Shown piece after piece: positions 24,001 to 35,500 of a DNA stretch of 64,000 nucleotides. This DNA comes from Smittia aterrima (lineage: Eukaryota > Arthropoda > Insecta > Diptera > Chironomidae). Under the pieces are notes generated by a model. It was not told where the DNA came from. It searched no databases and was given only the letters and a program-made list of their open reading frames with translations. A program made the position numbers and the translations under genes. Numbering within the stretch: position 1 is the first letter of the stretch; each line of letters starts with the position of its first letter. The DNA lies in the NCBI GenBank assembly GCA_033063855.1, contig CP093830.1, forward strand, positions 15,934,854 to 15,998,853, in the 5' to 3' direction.

Positions 24001-27000
24001 ACTTTGACTGACAATAAACCTCCTCCCACGGCTGATTCAATTGCATTTTCTCCGGATATTCCAAAACCTTTTGCTTCAAAATTTCCTCCAACGACTTCAA
24101 AATCTGTAACTAAAAGTTTGGTTGAAGAAATCAATGAACTGACGACGACTCCCCGACCAACCTTCATCCCTCCCGAAGTTCCTAAACCATTTGCTCCAAA
24201 ACCTCTTCAATCGAAGAAACCGAAGTCTTTTAATGAAAAAGTCGTTTACGCAATCTTACCAAACAACACCGTCGTGAGAAAAATTATTCGACAACGGCTA
24301 ACAACGGAAAATCCTTACGTCATCTATGGAATTTTCCCGAATAAAACTTTGGTACGGAAGTTTCGAAATGGAACGATTGTGCCTGATGATGAATCCATCA
24401 TCGAAATAACTGATATCGATCCGAAGAGCCTTACAAATGCCAACAACATATTGCATCAGCGCTTGGTTGATAATGAGCCCCGAAAAGCTTCTAATAGCAA
24501 ATTAACTGAAACGGTATTTTAATCTCTTTAATTTCAAAACTTGATGGTTTAGTGGATTAAACAGAGCTGCACGATCGTAGAGTCTCGATTTCAAATGCTT
24601 TTAGACAAATCACTGGAATTATCATCGCACTAAAGGCCAACTAACCAATTTCGACTTCTGAGTAACCCAAACACAATAGATTCGAAGGGTGGTGATTGGT
24701 TTATGATAATTTACGCAATTTAATCTTAATAATCAAACAGGACAATCCCGGTCACATCATCGATCTACTTCAAAAGCTCAAAAACGAAACCGATGCGCTT
24801 GTGAAATCTGAAAATATTTTCAGTCTAGCAAAGAAAACTCATTCGTCGATCTCTGATATTGATCCAGTGGTAAAGTACTTTTTGATTGAATATTTGATGA
24901 AAATAACGAAATTATTGCAGAACAATCAGATTAATCCTCACGAGATCAACTTTATGATGGCCGAGGAAACAACAAGAAGATCAACTACGACTTTTTCAAC
25001 CTCGACGACCACAATAGAGCTTCCAAAAACAACTCAAACTACAACACAGACTCCATCAACTCAAACTCAGACAATCAATGTCAGCATTTTCCCAAATGGG
25101 GAAGATCAGTCGGAATCCGGAGAATTAGATTTGTCGAAGGAAGTTTGGGATAATGAAATATTTAATGTTGTTGAGAAGAAAGAAAATTTGGAAAAAGTTT
25201 CTTCTTCATCTCCTCCACTAACCGTGAGCTTTTCAAGTACTCAAAGTTTCAGCAAATCTTCACCGTCAACAACCACAAGTTTGCCTTTAACAACAACGAC
25301 AGAAGAAATCTTGACAACTTCAGAAATAAAACGAACAACCATGCCACCTCCAACCTTCATGACCACACAACAAACTTCGGCAACCAGCGAAATTCCAGTC
25401 ACGACAACAGAGAGTTTCATTGCGAAAAACTTTAAAAGACTTCAACAGCTGTTGGCAGCTCAAGGATCGAACAAAAAACTTTCAACTACAAAAAATCCGA
25501 TTGAAACGACTGAGTCCCCAGAGACGACGACAAATATCGTGACTACAAAAAGATCGACGACAAAGCTTCCAACGACAACTCGATTAAGGACTAAGCTACC
25601 AGCAACAACTACAACTGAAATTTTCGAAGAAACAACAGAAATTCCAACTTCAACAACTCAGCGGACTACGACCCGAAAAATTACGAGGCCGATGTCTAAA
25701 TTAACCACACAACAGACTACGACGACCACTGAAGCTACAACCACAATGCTTAGAACAACTGAAGCTACAACAACAACATCACAACCAACCACCACTAAAA
25801 AAGTGGTAAAACCGAAGCCTAAATCAACTTTCAGTGACACAGAAGATTTAGCTTTCTTGGTAAATTTTGAGTTTAAAAAAATGATTTTTTTATTAATTCA
25901 TTTCTTCCTGCAGCGACAACTTGCCAGCTACATCAACAGGCAGTCGCCAACTTTAGGTCCCATGAAAGCTTCAACGAGAAAAGCTTCGACAACAACTTCC
26001 ACTTCAACAACTACGACGACAACAACGACCACTACAACAACTCCACAGCCAACTACAACCACGACAACAACTAAAGCTCCGAGACAGCCAACTACATATT
26101 CTGATGATGACGATGTTGCTTTCTTGAACAGTTTGGTAAGAAGATGAACTTAAAGCCAAAAGTTTTCCTAGCTCACAATTTCAATTTTCAACTTCAGCGC
26201 CAATACGCAAACATCATAAATCTGACGACTGAACGATCGGGACTCGCTAATCGAATTCTCGAGCTTGCAATGAATCGAAATCCGAAAAGCGTTGAACAAA
26301 AAACTGCTGCGCTTCCTCAAGTCGACGTTGATTCTGCTGAAGATGTTGTGAAGCAAATCAGTGACACGAGAGAGAAAATTAATATGATGAGTGGAATCCT
26401 AAAGGAAAACCAAGAAGAAGATTTGCCTCAGAAGTTGAGTCAAGAGGAGATCAATAGAACGAAGCAAATGTTGCAAAAAGATATTTTGCAATACAACAGA
26501 GATATTCAGCTGCTTTCTCTTTTAGTCGGTAAGCCTGTCAGTAACGTCGATATTTCTAAGCTGGCTGCTGCTAACTTGGGGAAACCAAATGTTCGTCAAG
26601 TCGCTCTAACATCCCCTAATCCGACCACCACGAGACTTACAACGACTAGAACAACAAGTACGAAAGCTCCTGTTATCGAAACGACTGTTCCCAGTTTCAA
26701 GCCTCTATCAGATCGAGAATCGAAATTTTTGGAAGCTTTGGAGCAAATTCAAACGACAAAAGCTTCAACAACGACAACGGAAAGGACAAAATCAGTTTCG
26801 CAGTCGCAAGAAGCTTTAATAGCTGCTCTTTTAAAGCAGCAGGGAATTGGACCTAACAATCAAATTCCAATCGAGAAAATTCTAGAGCAACTTCCATTAA
26901 ATAATTTGGATAGATTCACAACCTCAACGATTCGGCCTTTCTCGCCCTTGCCTGTATTAAGACGACAGCCTCGTCCCATTTTAGATGGTAAGATATTTAT

Positions 27001-27476
27001 TGGAGTGTAGAGTATGAAAATAATTTTTTATCTTCAAGGACTTGCTTGGCTTTGGAAAACATGGCAAGACACAGCTCCTGGTCCGAGAGGAGTATTATCA
27101 CAAAGTCGTCCAGTGCAACAACAGCAGCAACCATTGGCGCAACTTGATGATTTCAGTGATTTTGATGAGACGAATCAACAAAGCGCAGGAAGTCAAGCCT
27201 CAGATGATTCTTTGAATTATCCTGCACAAGGCGTAAGTTGTCTAATTTGTTTTTAGTGAATTTATTATTTGATCTAATTCTCTGCAGGCTCCGCTATTCC
27301 CTGGAGGTGGACTTCTTGGAGCTGCTTTAGGAGTAACCAGAGCCGTTACTCAATTCTTAGGAGTGGCATTCGCAGGAGCTGGCCAGGCTTTCCAAACTGT
27401 GACTACTGGTTCAGCAGTTCCAGGATCTGCAGCGCCTGGAGGTGGAAATGGTTATTTCGGTTTCAGCGGAAGATAG
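18068..27476 (+). CDS. Large secreted Thr-rich mucin-like protein
   Basis: Exons: 18068-18151, 20023-21009, 21063-21173, 21898-24513, 24741-25859, 25914-26135, 26198-26987, 27039-27232 and 27288-27476. The phases sum correctly to 2103 aa. Exon 1 encodes a signal peptide (hydrophobic core FMLLAICLFGFIES). The middle is Thr/Ser/Pro-rich with many Asn-X-Ser/Thr sites and runs of Thr codons, as in mucins that carry O-glycans. Near residues 1230-1260 an imperfect repeat, PNNTVVRK then PNKTLVRK, occurs. The C-terminus leaves the Thr-rich style: LAWLWKTWQDTAPGPRG, then a Gly/Ala-rich hydrophobic tail (LLGAALGVTRAVTQFLGVAF). I do not recognise a named family. Extracellular or cuticle-lining roles are inference. 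A 3-codon uORF (ATGAAATGA) overlaps the start codon by four bases. Confidence 0.8.
21323..21463 (+). CDS. Alternative terminal exon of the mucin-like gene
   Basis: After an acceptor (TTAAAG) in phase 0, this exon encodes 46 residues starting AFNDDGWEYSVTHPTHEK and ending QPQWTFRTF before TGA. AATAAA follows at 21700-21705. Splicing from exon 21063-21173 into it would give a short secreted isoform of about 440 aa that omits the whole Thr-rich region. An internal donor TCG|GTAACA at 21352 would instead add ten in-frame residues (AFNDDGWEYS) to the long form. The coding-like sequence up to the stop and the following polyadenylation signal favour the terminal-exon reading. Confidence 0.6.
   Translation, partial: AFNDDGWEYSVTHPTHEKSFGSGSGSPFMPPWHQSIIQPQWTFRTF
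21700..21705 (+). terminator. Polyadenylation signal for the short mucin-gene isoform
   Basis: AATAAA lies 237 bp after the stop of the alternative terminal exon, inside the intron of the long isoform. Confidence 0.45.
22126..22164 (+). repeat. Thr-codon microsatellite (ACN runs) in the mucin-like gene
   Basis: This is an imperfect ACA/ACT/ACC triplet run encoding a Thr tract, followed by Pro codons. A similar longer run lies at about 25990-26075. These tracts are coding low-complexity sequence and likely length-polymorphic. Confidence 0.7.
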
Positions 27477-27685
27477 AAAGAGCTCAAAACAACTCAGCAA
27501 CCTCGGGATGGTGTGAATGTGATAGGATAAAAATAATTTATTTATTTGTATAATCAATCGAATCAATACGACGTGAATTTTTTCATCAAGAGTTTCTAGT
27601 CTAAATTCATGAACGTGTCAACTTGAGTGGCAATCCTTTGTGTGCCATTTTTAAGGGATTGCGCATAGAAATCGACGAAGAGAAA

Positions 27686-27691
27686 AATAAA
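27686..27691 (+). terminator. Polyadenylation signal of the mucin-like gene (long form)
   Basis: AATAAA lies 210 bp after the stop at 27476. The oppositely oriented Nup107 signal is only 28 bp further on. Confidence 0.5.
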
Positions 27692-27718
27692 ATTGAAAAC
27701 TTAAAATGTAAAATTTTC

Positions 27719-27724
27719 TTTATT
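27719..27724 (-). terminator. Polyadenylation signal of Nup107
   Basis: TTTATT on the plus strand, 27 bp below the Nup107 stop codon at 27751, is the first minus-strand AATAAA after the gene. The 3' UTR would be very short and would run into the mucin gene's 3' end. Confidence 0.55.
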
Positions 27725-27750
27725 TTGCAAAAAATGTGAACATCATTCAT

Positions 27751-30366
27751 TTAATTACTTGGAACGAAACCGAACGGGTCAAGCTTTTGATTCATGAGAG
27801 TCAGTGAAGTTTCAGCAATTTTTCCTAAGAACTCGCTCATCTTGTGCTTGCTAAAAACACCGTAAAGTTCATTCTGTTCAGCAGCTACTTCATCGCATAG
27901 CTTCATGCACTCTTCATGTTCCTCAGCCAGAGTAAGAATTTTGTGCAACAGCAAAACGATGTCGGGAATGTGAATTCTTCTCAAGTTCTCCATTTGGAAC
28001 TTGCGATTCTGCCACATGTTGATTTCAGTGTCAGACTCGAACTTTGGTTGGATTTCTTCAGGATCAACAAGCCATCCGCGTTCAGGGAAAAGTAAAACAT
28101 TGAATAGAAGATCCTTCGTGTGCTTAGTTTGATCGTTCAATGTTTGCTTCCATCGCACTAAGTCTTGTTGGAAAAGTTGTTCTTGATGTTCTACTGCTAT
28201 TTTTTCAGTGAAGTTTCGTCCTTGAATGACAGTTGGTTGCTTTGGTTTCTTGTAGAAGAATTCAATCCAATCGTTATAGCCATCAATGGCTGCAATATAA
28301 GTTTGATGGCAGAGATGCTCGCAGATTGCGCATTCAACAATTGGAGGAAGATTATTTTTCCCTCCGTAAAATTGCCACAAAACTTGAATCGAGTCATTGG
28401 GAATTGTTTCAAAAGCATTCTTGACGGCATTGATCTTTCTTTGTGCCATGAAATATCTCATCATTGCATTTGCCTGATGTAACATTTCTCCTCGCTGTTC
28501 TTGAGTGTAAGTTAGAAGTTCCAGGGAAGAAATTTTCTTAAGATCCAAAGGTGAAAGATCACCAGTTTGAAGTTGAATGTCGAGTTGCTCTTCCGTGAGG
28601 TTTTGAATTCTTTCAACAGTGGTTTTTGTCACTAAAGCAACATCTAAACCGCAAGCCTGAGCTTCATCTAAGCATTGGCGACGAGATGATTCCTGAACAT
28701 TCTCGATAAACTCCGAGTAAAGTTGAATTTGTTGAGCACTAGGCAATGCAGCTGTGTAGAATGCAACAAGTTGAGCATCTCCAAGCTTCATCAAGCATTG
28801 GACATACGAACGAATAATTTTATCTCCGATTTCTTCTTGATGATTTCTTCCAATCTGACGAATGAATAATACGAGATGAGCAAAGAATCGAAGAGTTTGC
28901 GGTGTTGCGTCAGTATCCAGGCATTGATTCATGTGCTCCATTAGCCCAGCGATATCATCGAGAATCAGAAGCTTTTGAATCATTGCCATTGTCGACCGAG
29001 CAGTTGTTTTAACAGTCAAATTTTTGTTGGCATCCAGTTCAGCAAAGATTTGCTCAAGCGAGATCTTTCCATCCCAATATTTCTCGGGCATTAAGGAGTA
29101 AGGCTTCGAGCATGATGAACGAATCTCTGACTCGACGCGGATATCGATCTGGACCTTAAGATGAGCCCACAACAAGTCCCACCAGTCGTCACCTAAAACG
29201 TTCGTCAGTGACTCAATGTGTCCGCAAAGAGAACCTGCTGTGGCTCTAGTGTAATCGTCAAGCTTAAGAGAATCAGCCATAGCATAAGAGCATCGTTTCC
29301 ATAAGTCACGTCGTGGATTTCCTTCAACTGGCTGTTTGACATCTTTGGCAGATTCATTCGAGTCAACATTCGGATCGTGAAACAGTCGCCAGCCCTCAAG
29401 AAGAGCAGCTTGCCATGGCTGTCCACAGTGCTCTGCCAATCTTTGAGCTTCGTCGATCTTTCCTTGCCGAATTGCATTGAAAATATGTCGAGTCAAGCGT
29501 TTCTGGTCTTCCATGTCCAAATCGTGAAGAGGAAGTTTCTCTCGATGTGGAGCGTCGATATCTAAACTCTTAACAATCTCGCGATTTCCGCCAAACATTG
29601 TCCGACCAACATTCTTAAAACAAATGCAATGTTAATAATTGTTATGCATGACATGGCGTTAATCTTACCTGAAGTTGATGAAGAGTATTCTCCCAGGCCA
29701 TGGAACTGCGATCAGCGTAATGAGCGACTTGAATCGCGTGTTTCTCTGATGCTGTCTGCTCTAACCAGTCAAGAATCAATTGATGTTCTCGCAGTGTTGA
29801 GTTATCTGTGAAATTAATGTTAGTTCTATAAGTCTACTTTAGGTTACTTTAGGAAGTAATCTTTACTCACTTAGATACAGATGTTCGACGATAACCTTCT
29901 CACTGTTCATCAAAGCGATGTCATCAGTTTCCATCTCTTCCTTTTGAGTGATCAATCTGTCCTTGTAGAGACAATGAATTAAGCTCCATGTGTTCATCTC
30001 TTGACGAATCCAAGCTTCGTTGTCGACTTTGACATTCTTGCTGGATTGCATTTCCTCGATCGTGTTTTGCAAAACATGTCGTAAGTCAGCAACTGTCTCA
30101 AAGACTTCCATTTCATTGTTTCGCGATTGAATCACGGCTAAGAAATGTTGGTAGAGATGGTCTGTCTTCTGTTTAACGATGACGCTGACGTTTGTTTGGC
30201 TTCCGAAAACAGACGCTGATGTCAAAAGGCTTGAATCTTCATCAAATCTTCGTCGTGAGAACTCAAAATCCATCGTATCTTCACGCAGATTACGTTGTCG
30301 CGGTCTTAACAAACTTTTATTTGCGATGCTATCATCTAATTGCTGGAGAGATCGTTCTAAATTCAT
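27751..30366 (-). CDS. Nup107: Nuclear pore complex protein Nup107
   Basis: Three exons, 30366-29871, 29805-29669 and 29613-27751 (introns of 65 and 55 bp, phases 1 and 0), give 831 aa, close to the Drosophila protein. Nup107 is a scaffold subunit of the Y-shaped Nup107-160 complex of the nuclear pore and works with Nup133. The conserved segment reads RLTRHIFNAIRQGKIDEAQR followed by HCGQPWQAALLEGWRLFHDPN, typical of this family; the rest is alpha-helical with no other motif. The gene is divergent from the HTH-repeat gene (266 bp between start codons) and convergent with the mucin-like gene. Confidence 0.93.
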
Positions 30367-30632
30367 TTTTCTGAATAATTTAATTTCGTAAACTCGCCGG
30401 CGCTAACTTAGTTTCGCACCACAATCGAGGGAATCAAAGCTATGAAATATTATTGGAATTTTTAAATAAAATTAAATTCAGCGATATCCAGTGAAGTGAA
30501 ACAATTGATAATCTTCCTCCACAATTGAATAAGTAGCCAAGCTAACGGCAAAATATAAAAGAAGAACGAGTAGCCATTGGAAATTTGTCATTTTAAGAAT
30601 TCAATAAGTGTAAACAAACAAAAATATTGAAG
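30367..30632. promoter_or_regulatory. Shared divergent promoter region
   Basis: Only 266 bp separate the Nup107 start codon (-) from the HTH-repeat gene start codon (+), so both promoters and both 5' UTRs must fit here. No clear TATA box was seen, which suits a housekeeping bidirectional promoter. Confidence 0.6.
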
Positions 30633-32338
30633 ATGAGTTTCATCAAAGCTGAAGTTTTTAATTTGGATGGAAATACGCAGCTAGAATTTGTCAACAGGAA
30701 GACAGTCGTTGTGATCGATAAAGATCGGTTTTCTGTCTGCAAACAGTTGATGATCGAGAATGCTCCAGATGAAGACTTCGCAAGTTTTTTGAATGTTCCA
30801 CTGGAGAAGATTCGGTAAGAAAGGCTTTGATGAGCTCCAAGAATAAGTGATTAGGTAACTTTATTTTCATCGTAGATATTTCAAACACAAGATGCAACAG
30901 TTTGAAGATTCAATCCGTGTCCGCCGAAGAGCTGCAAGATTGGAGAAGCAACGAAAGAAGGTTGCAAAGTCGCAGCCGATTAGAAAACGAAAAGTATCAT
31001 CAGAAGAAAGATTCCGTAGAGCACGAGAATTAATTTCAAAAGGCTTAGGAACAAATCAGATATCTAAGATTCTAAAAGTCTCAGAACGTTCGGTGACAAG
31101 ATTCAAGAGACGCATGAGAGAAGAGAAACAGCGTCTTAAAGCTGAAGGAAAGATTATTGTTGATCCCAATGATCCTGATGACGAAGGCAGCTTCAAACAT
31201 CTTGCTCCCGAAGAGAAGTTTAAAAAAGCAGAAGAGTTATTCCGCAAACGTCTTAAGATCCAAGAAATTTCCGAAATATTAAAAATTAGTGAAAGATCCG
31301 TTCGACGTTGGAAAGACAAAATGGATAAGTTCCACGATGATAAGTCTTTGATTGCGAAAGGTAATAAAACCGAACAGGAACGACCAGTTCGAGCTGTTCA
31401 AATCAAAAGTGAGCTTACTGAAGATGACGAAGATGTCGAGTTAGAAGAAATAGACTCAACAGCACAACCAGCCAAAAAGAAACGTCGACTTTATGTTGAT
31501 CGCGAGAAAGTTGAATACGCAAAAGAGTTAATGGAGAACAAGCTCAGCAATAAAGAAATGTCAATGCTACTTGAGATTTCAATCGCTTGCGTAAGGAAGT
31601 TGAAGACGAAAATCAACGATGGAACAGTTGATGAGTTGATTGATGACAGTGAAGAGCATTACAATAAACTGAATAAACCTGATTCTGAAATGGATACTGA
31701 GAGATTAGATCCAGACAGTAAGTTATCATTCTGTTTCCTAACTCAAATTAATATTTTTCTTTTTAATTTTAGATGATCCATTGAATTCACTTGATCCATT
31801 CTACAGTCAACATCCGGGAGCTTCCACTTCGTACGCCATAGAACGGAAACCTAAAACAATCCTTCGCGAAAAAGATATTTTCATTGCTCGACTCCTGCGT
31901 GAACACAACATCCGTACAATGGATATAGCAAAAATGATGGCAATTTCAGAGCGATCCGTTACAAGACTTCTTGCAAAATCAAAAGATATTGCCATGATGA
32001 GCTACGAGTACGATATTGTCGTTGAAGTTGAACAGATGCTAGCAGACAAGGAGAAACTTTTAAGTGGAGAAATAATAAATGATGAAATCGAGAGTTCTCC
32101 AGTTGCACGAGAGCAAAACAATGAATCGAAACGTCAAGTGGGTAACAGCCTAATCTCAATGCATGTAACGACTAAAGACATTGCTAAGATGCTCGACGTC
32201 AATGAAAAAACCGTACGTTTATGGAAAGCACGACTAGAGAAAGAATCGGTTGAGTCTGAAGTGGAACAAGAAAATGAAGACTTTCAAGAAATTTTTGAAG
32301 GCGAAGAGGGAGATGTCGTTTACTACAACGATGAATAG
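30633..32338 (+). CDS. Protein with five tandem helix-turn-helix repeats
   Basis: Exons 30633-30814, 30876-31717 and 31773-32338 (introns 61 and 55 bp, phases 2 and 1) give 529 aa. Five copies of a homeodomain-like HTH unit are visible at residues about 103-141, 171-211, 269-307, 373-411 and 466-497. The pattern is a helix with ARELI/AEELF/AKELM, then (I/M)SKILK-type helix 2, then a recognition helix SERSVTRFKR, SERSVRRWKD, SIACVRKLKT, SERSVTRLLA or NEKTVRLWKA. Basic linkers (KKKRR near 262-265, a possible nuclear signal) and acidic stretches separate them, and the C-terminus is acidic. The units resemble HTHs of the sigma-r4/transposase type. I do not recognise the protein. DNA binding is inferred from the fold. 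Confidence 0.85.
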
Positions 32339-32377
32339 AAAATATCGCGAGCAATTATTTTTAAAGAAGTTTTAAGT

Positions 32378-32383
32378 AATAAA
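32378..32383 (+). terminator. Polyadenylation signal of the HTH-repeat gene
   Basis: AATAAA lies 40 bp after the stop codon. It is separated by three bases from the minus-strand signal of Asx. Confidence 0.6.
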
Positions 32384-32386
32384 TTA

Positions 32387-32392
32387 TTTATT
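32387..32392 (-). terminator. Polyadenylation signal of Asx
   Basis: TTTATT on the plus strand reads AATAAA for Asx, about 144 bp after its stop codon at 32536. It is almost back to back with the plus-strand signal. Confidence 0.5.
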
Positions 32393-32535
32393 AAAACAAA
32401 CTATTTACAAATTCATATTCAAAGCTGGTGCTCTCACTCTCACTGGGTGACTCGACAGAAGCTTGAGCCTCACAATAAGCTTCCTATGCTGATCTTTCAG
32501 CAAATTAGGCTTCACGTTTGCTAAAAAGTTTCAAG

Positions 32536-35500
32536 TTAAAACTTTTTATGTCCCATCGCTGAAGGTGGTTTCAACTGATTATTCAACTGATGTCGATTCG
32601 GACTGTTTTGAATTACAGCCTGACAAATCTGGTAGCTCCGCTCAAGGTTTACAGAACCAGGAGGCGGTCTTTGAAGGTTTTGCTGCTGTCGCATTCTTGG
32701 CGGGCCTGTTGAAATGATCTGCTGGTTGTTTAAGTTGCCACTATTCATTTGTTGCTGGTTGTTATTAATGAGTTGTTGGTTGTTATTAATGATTTGCTGG
32801 TTGTTATTGATGTGTGAATGAACTGGTGGCTGGAAAACTTGTTGAGGACGCTTTGGTCGTACATAAATATTGTTGATTCCTGGTGGTGGACCTAGTACAA
32901 CAGGCGATACTGGAATTTGGTTGGTATTGATTGAAATTGGTGCCTGCATGATGACATGTTCATTGGTCATCGCTGGTTTATTGAATTCCTTTTGAAGAGT
33001 TTGGAAATCATAGCTGACACTAGCTGTCGGTAGAATTACTGGAATTTGATTCGGTTTCTGCTCATGCGTCATTTGTTGATGAATGACGTTCGTTGCAGTT
33101 GCTGTCGGAGCCGGCCGAATGATGTGCTGAGGGTGCAACTGCTTTCTCGATCCATGACCAGCTGAAGGCTTTTGATTGTAGCTTCGGTACTGCTGTAAAC
33201 TACTTGTGCTCATAATCACTTTTTGCTTCTGAATCGGTCGTTGAATTTTAGATGAGACAGTTGTGATGATTTGCTGTTGTGTAGGTGAAGCAACTGGAGC
33301 TCTTATAACCGTCGTGTAATTTTGCTGAGGCTTGTTTATCATTTGCGGGTGAATGACTGTTTGCTTCTTGAGGAACGTCTGCGGTGCTGTTAAGAACTGA
33401 ACTGGAGGTGCAGAAGATTGAATCATTGGCGCAGTTCTGTGAATGTGAACTATGGATTTTTGAGACTGCTGCTGAACATTTTGTTGTGTATTGCCAATCG
33501 GTGTAAGAATGATTGTGTTGTTATTTGCAACGACCTGAACCGTATATGGATCGACTGTCTTCTTGCGTTGAATGATTGTCTTCTTAGTGGCGTGACCCGA
33601 AGTCTCATAGATAGTGGTCGTTCCGTTCGGATGTTTCACCATTTGATGAAAGATCTCTTGGTGGGGCTGGGTTGCGTAAGTAACTCGATGCGTTGATGGA
33701 TGTTCGTAAGATACTTTCGGCTGGGAGAAAATAGTTTTCAATCGATTTTCATGTGCAGACATTGGTAACTCACCTCTGTAGCTATCTCATAAATAATTCT
33801 TTGCTTAATTTGACCCTGATTGTTATTCGCTTCCTGCTTGATGACTCTTGTTGGCTCTGCAGTTTCAACTTTGTTTCCCATTTTAGAAATGTATGCAAAG
33901 TTTGTTCCACCAACAAAGTAAGACGGTTGCATATTTGTTGTTCCATTGGCTCGAAAACTCGTCTGTTGCGTCTGATGAGCGTGTTGTTGTGGATGATGGA
34001 CATGCGACGGCGACTAAAACAAAAGAATTACCTTAATTTAATAATTTAGAGAATGCAATGTCAAACGAACCTCTTCGATGATGTATTTATCATTGTACTT
34101 CACGTTCGATGGGAAAGCAAGCAATTTAACGTTCTTTCCAACATTCATGTGAATTTCCTCGCTGCGATAAGGTCTCGTCTCTTCGATATCAGCCTCTTCG
34201 ATCATGTAGCTATCGTTTTGAAAACTGTTTGCGTCGTTTTGCTCGTCTTGCATAATCACTGTCGTATTGTATCTAGTCGCTGCGGGTTCAATAATTTGAC
34301 GAACGACTACCGGAGTCGAGTCTTGTTGATGGACGAAATTATTAACTAAAACACTGTTCGTTTGGAACGAAGCCGGAGCGTTGTCGGGCTTATGAAAAAT
34401 CTCTTGTGGCAGTTCTGTATCGTAATTATTTATCCGGCAGTTACCAACATTCGTCATTGCCTTTGAGCTTGTAGCATTCTTGTTGAAAATTGTTTCATTA
34501 ACTTGCTCTGCTGCGCACTCTTCAATTTCACTATCAAAAACTTCAAACTGTTCGTCCATCCCGCTCGGCTCTGGTTCAATTTCGTTCTTTAGATAATCGT
34601 GCTCTTGCGGATGAAACCATCTGGTAGGAACTCCATCGTTTGACAATTCAATATTGCTTGCAATCTCATTCGCATAATCATCTTCCGTTGAGTATTCGTG
34701 TTCAGAAGATTTCTTGTTAATTATTGGTGAAACATCTCCACTACTCGTGGCCTCTGCAATCACTGGTTGATCAAAATTGGTTTCCGGTGAACGAGATGCA
34801 CTCTCTTCACCCGGTGAATCTGCCGACTCAAGCAATTGAGTTGATGTGACAATTGCTGGTGGAGTTGGGACGGATGTGGATACTGAAGGAATCTGAGATG
34901 GAGAAGGTGATGACGAATTCTAAAAAAGAAAAACGATTTAGATCGAACGTGTGATTAGTGAAAAATTAAATTTACCATCTCGCCATCTTCCCAGTTTTCC
35001 TCACTTGTATCCATTTTACCAATTTCCATATCATCTATATTTTCATCTTCTTCTCGCTTCCAGATCTCACTGATAAAACCTTCAGGTATTTCAAAATCTC
35101 CTTGCTGAACTCGATCTTTCACCTCCATCGCACTCTTCTCCATCATTACACCAACATTCTCACTCGGATGACCGTTGGTCTTCAAGCCCCAAATGCCCTC
35201 AAAGTTTCTCGCTTTCCAAGGATCAATTTTTGATTTCTCTCTTTCATGTTCAGCTCTCAACTTCGTTTGATGCTCGTTGGTGAATTCTCCGTTTGACAGT
35301 CTATCCCTCCACTCGATGCAAGCTCGATTAAAGAATTCATTATTTATACTGGAGGGATTAAGGTCAACGCCCTGATTCTCCTTTGATAAAACACTTGGAC
35401 GGTCAACCGATGGGAGACTCTCGATGAGAATTTTTTGATTTTCAGGTGATAACTGCGAGAACGCGACATTCGTTAGAAGGGCTCGAATTGAAGTGTCTAC

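Noticed and set aside
23586..24167. 193 aa antisense frame across the mucin-like exon
   Set aside because: Val/Ser-rich mirror of the Thr-rich sense sequence, so it is a shadow of coding bias.
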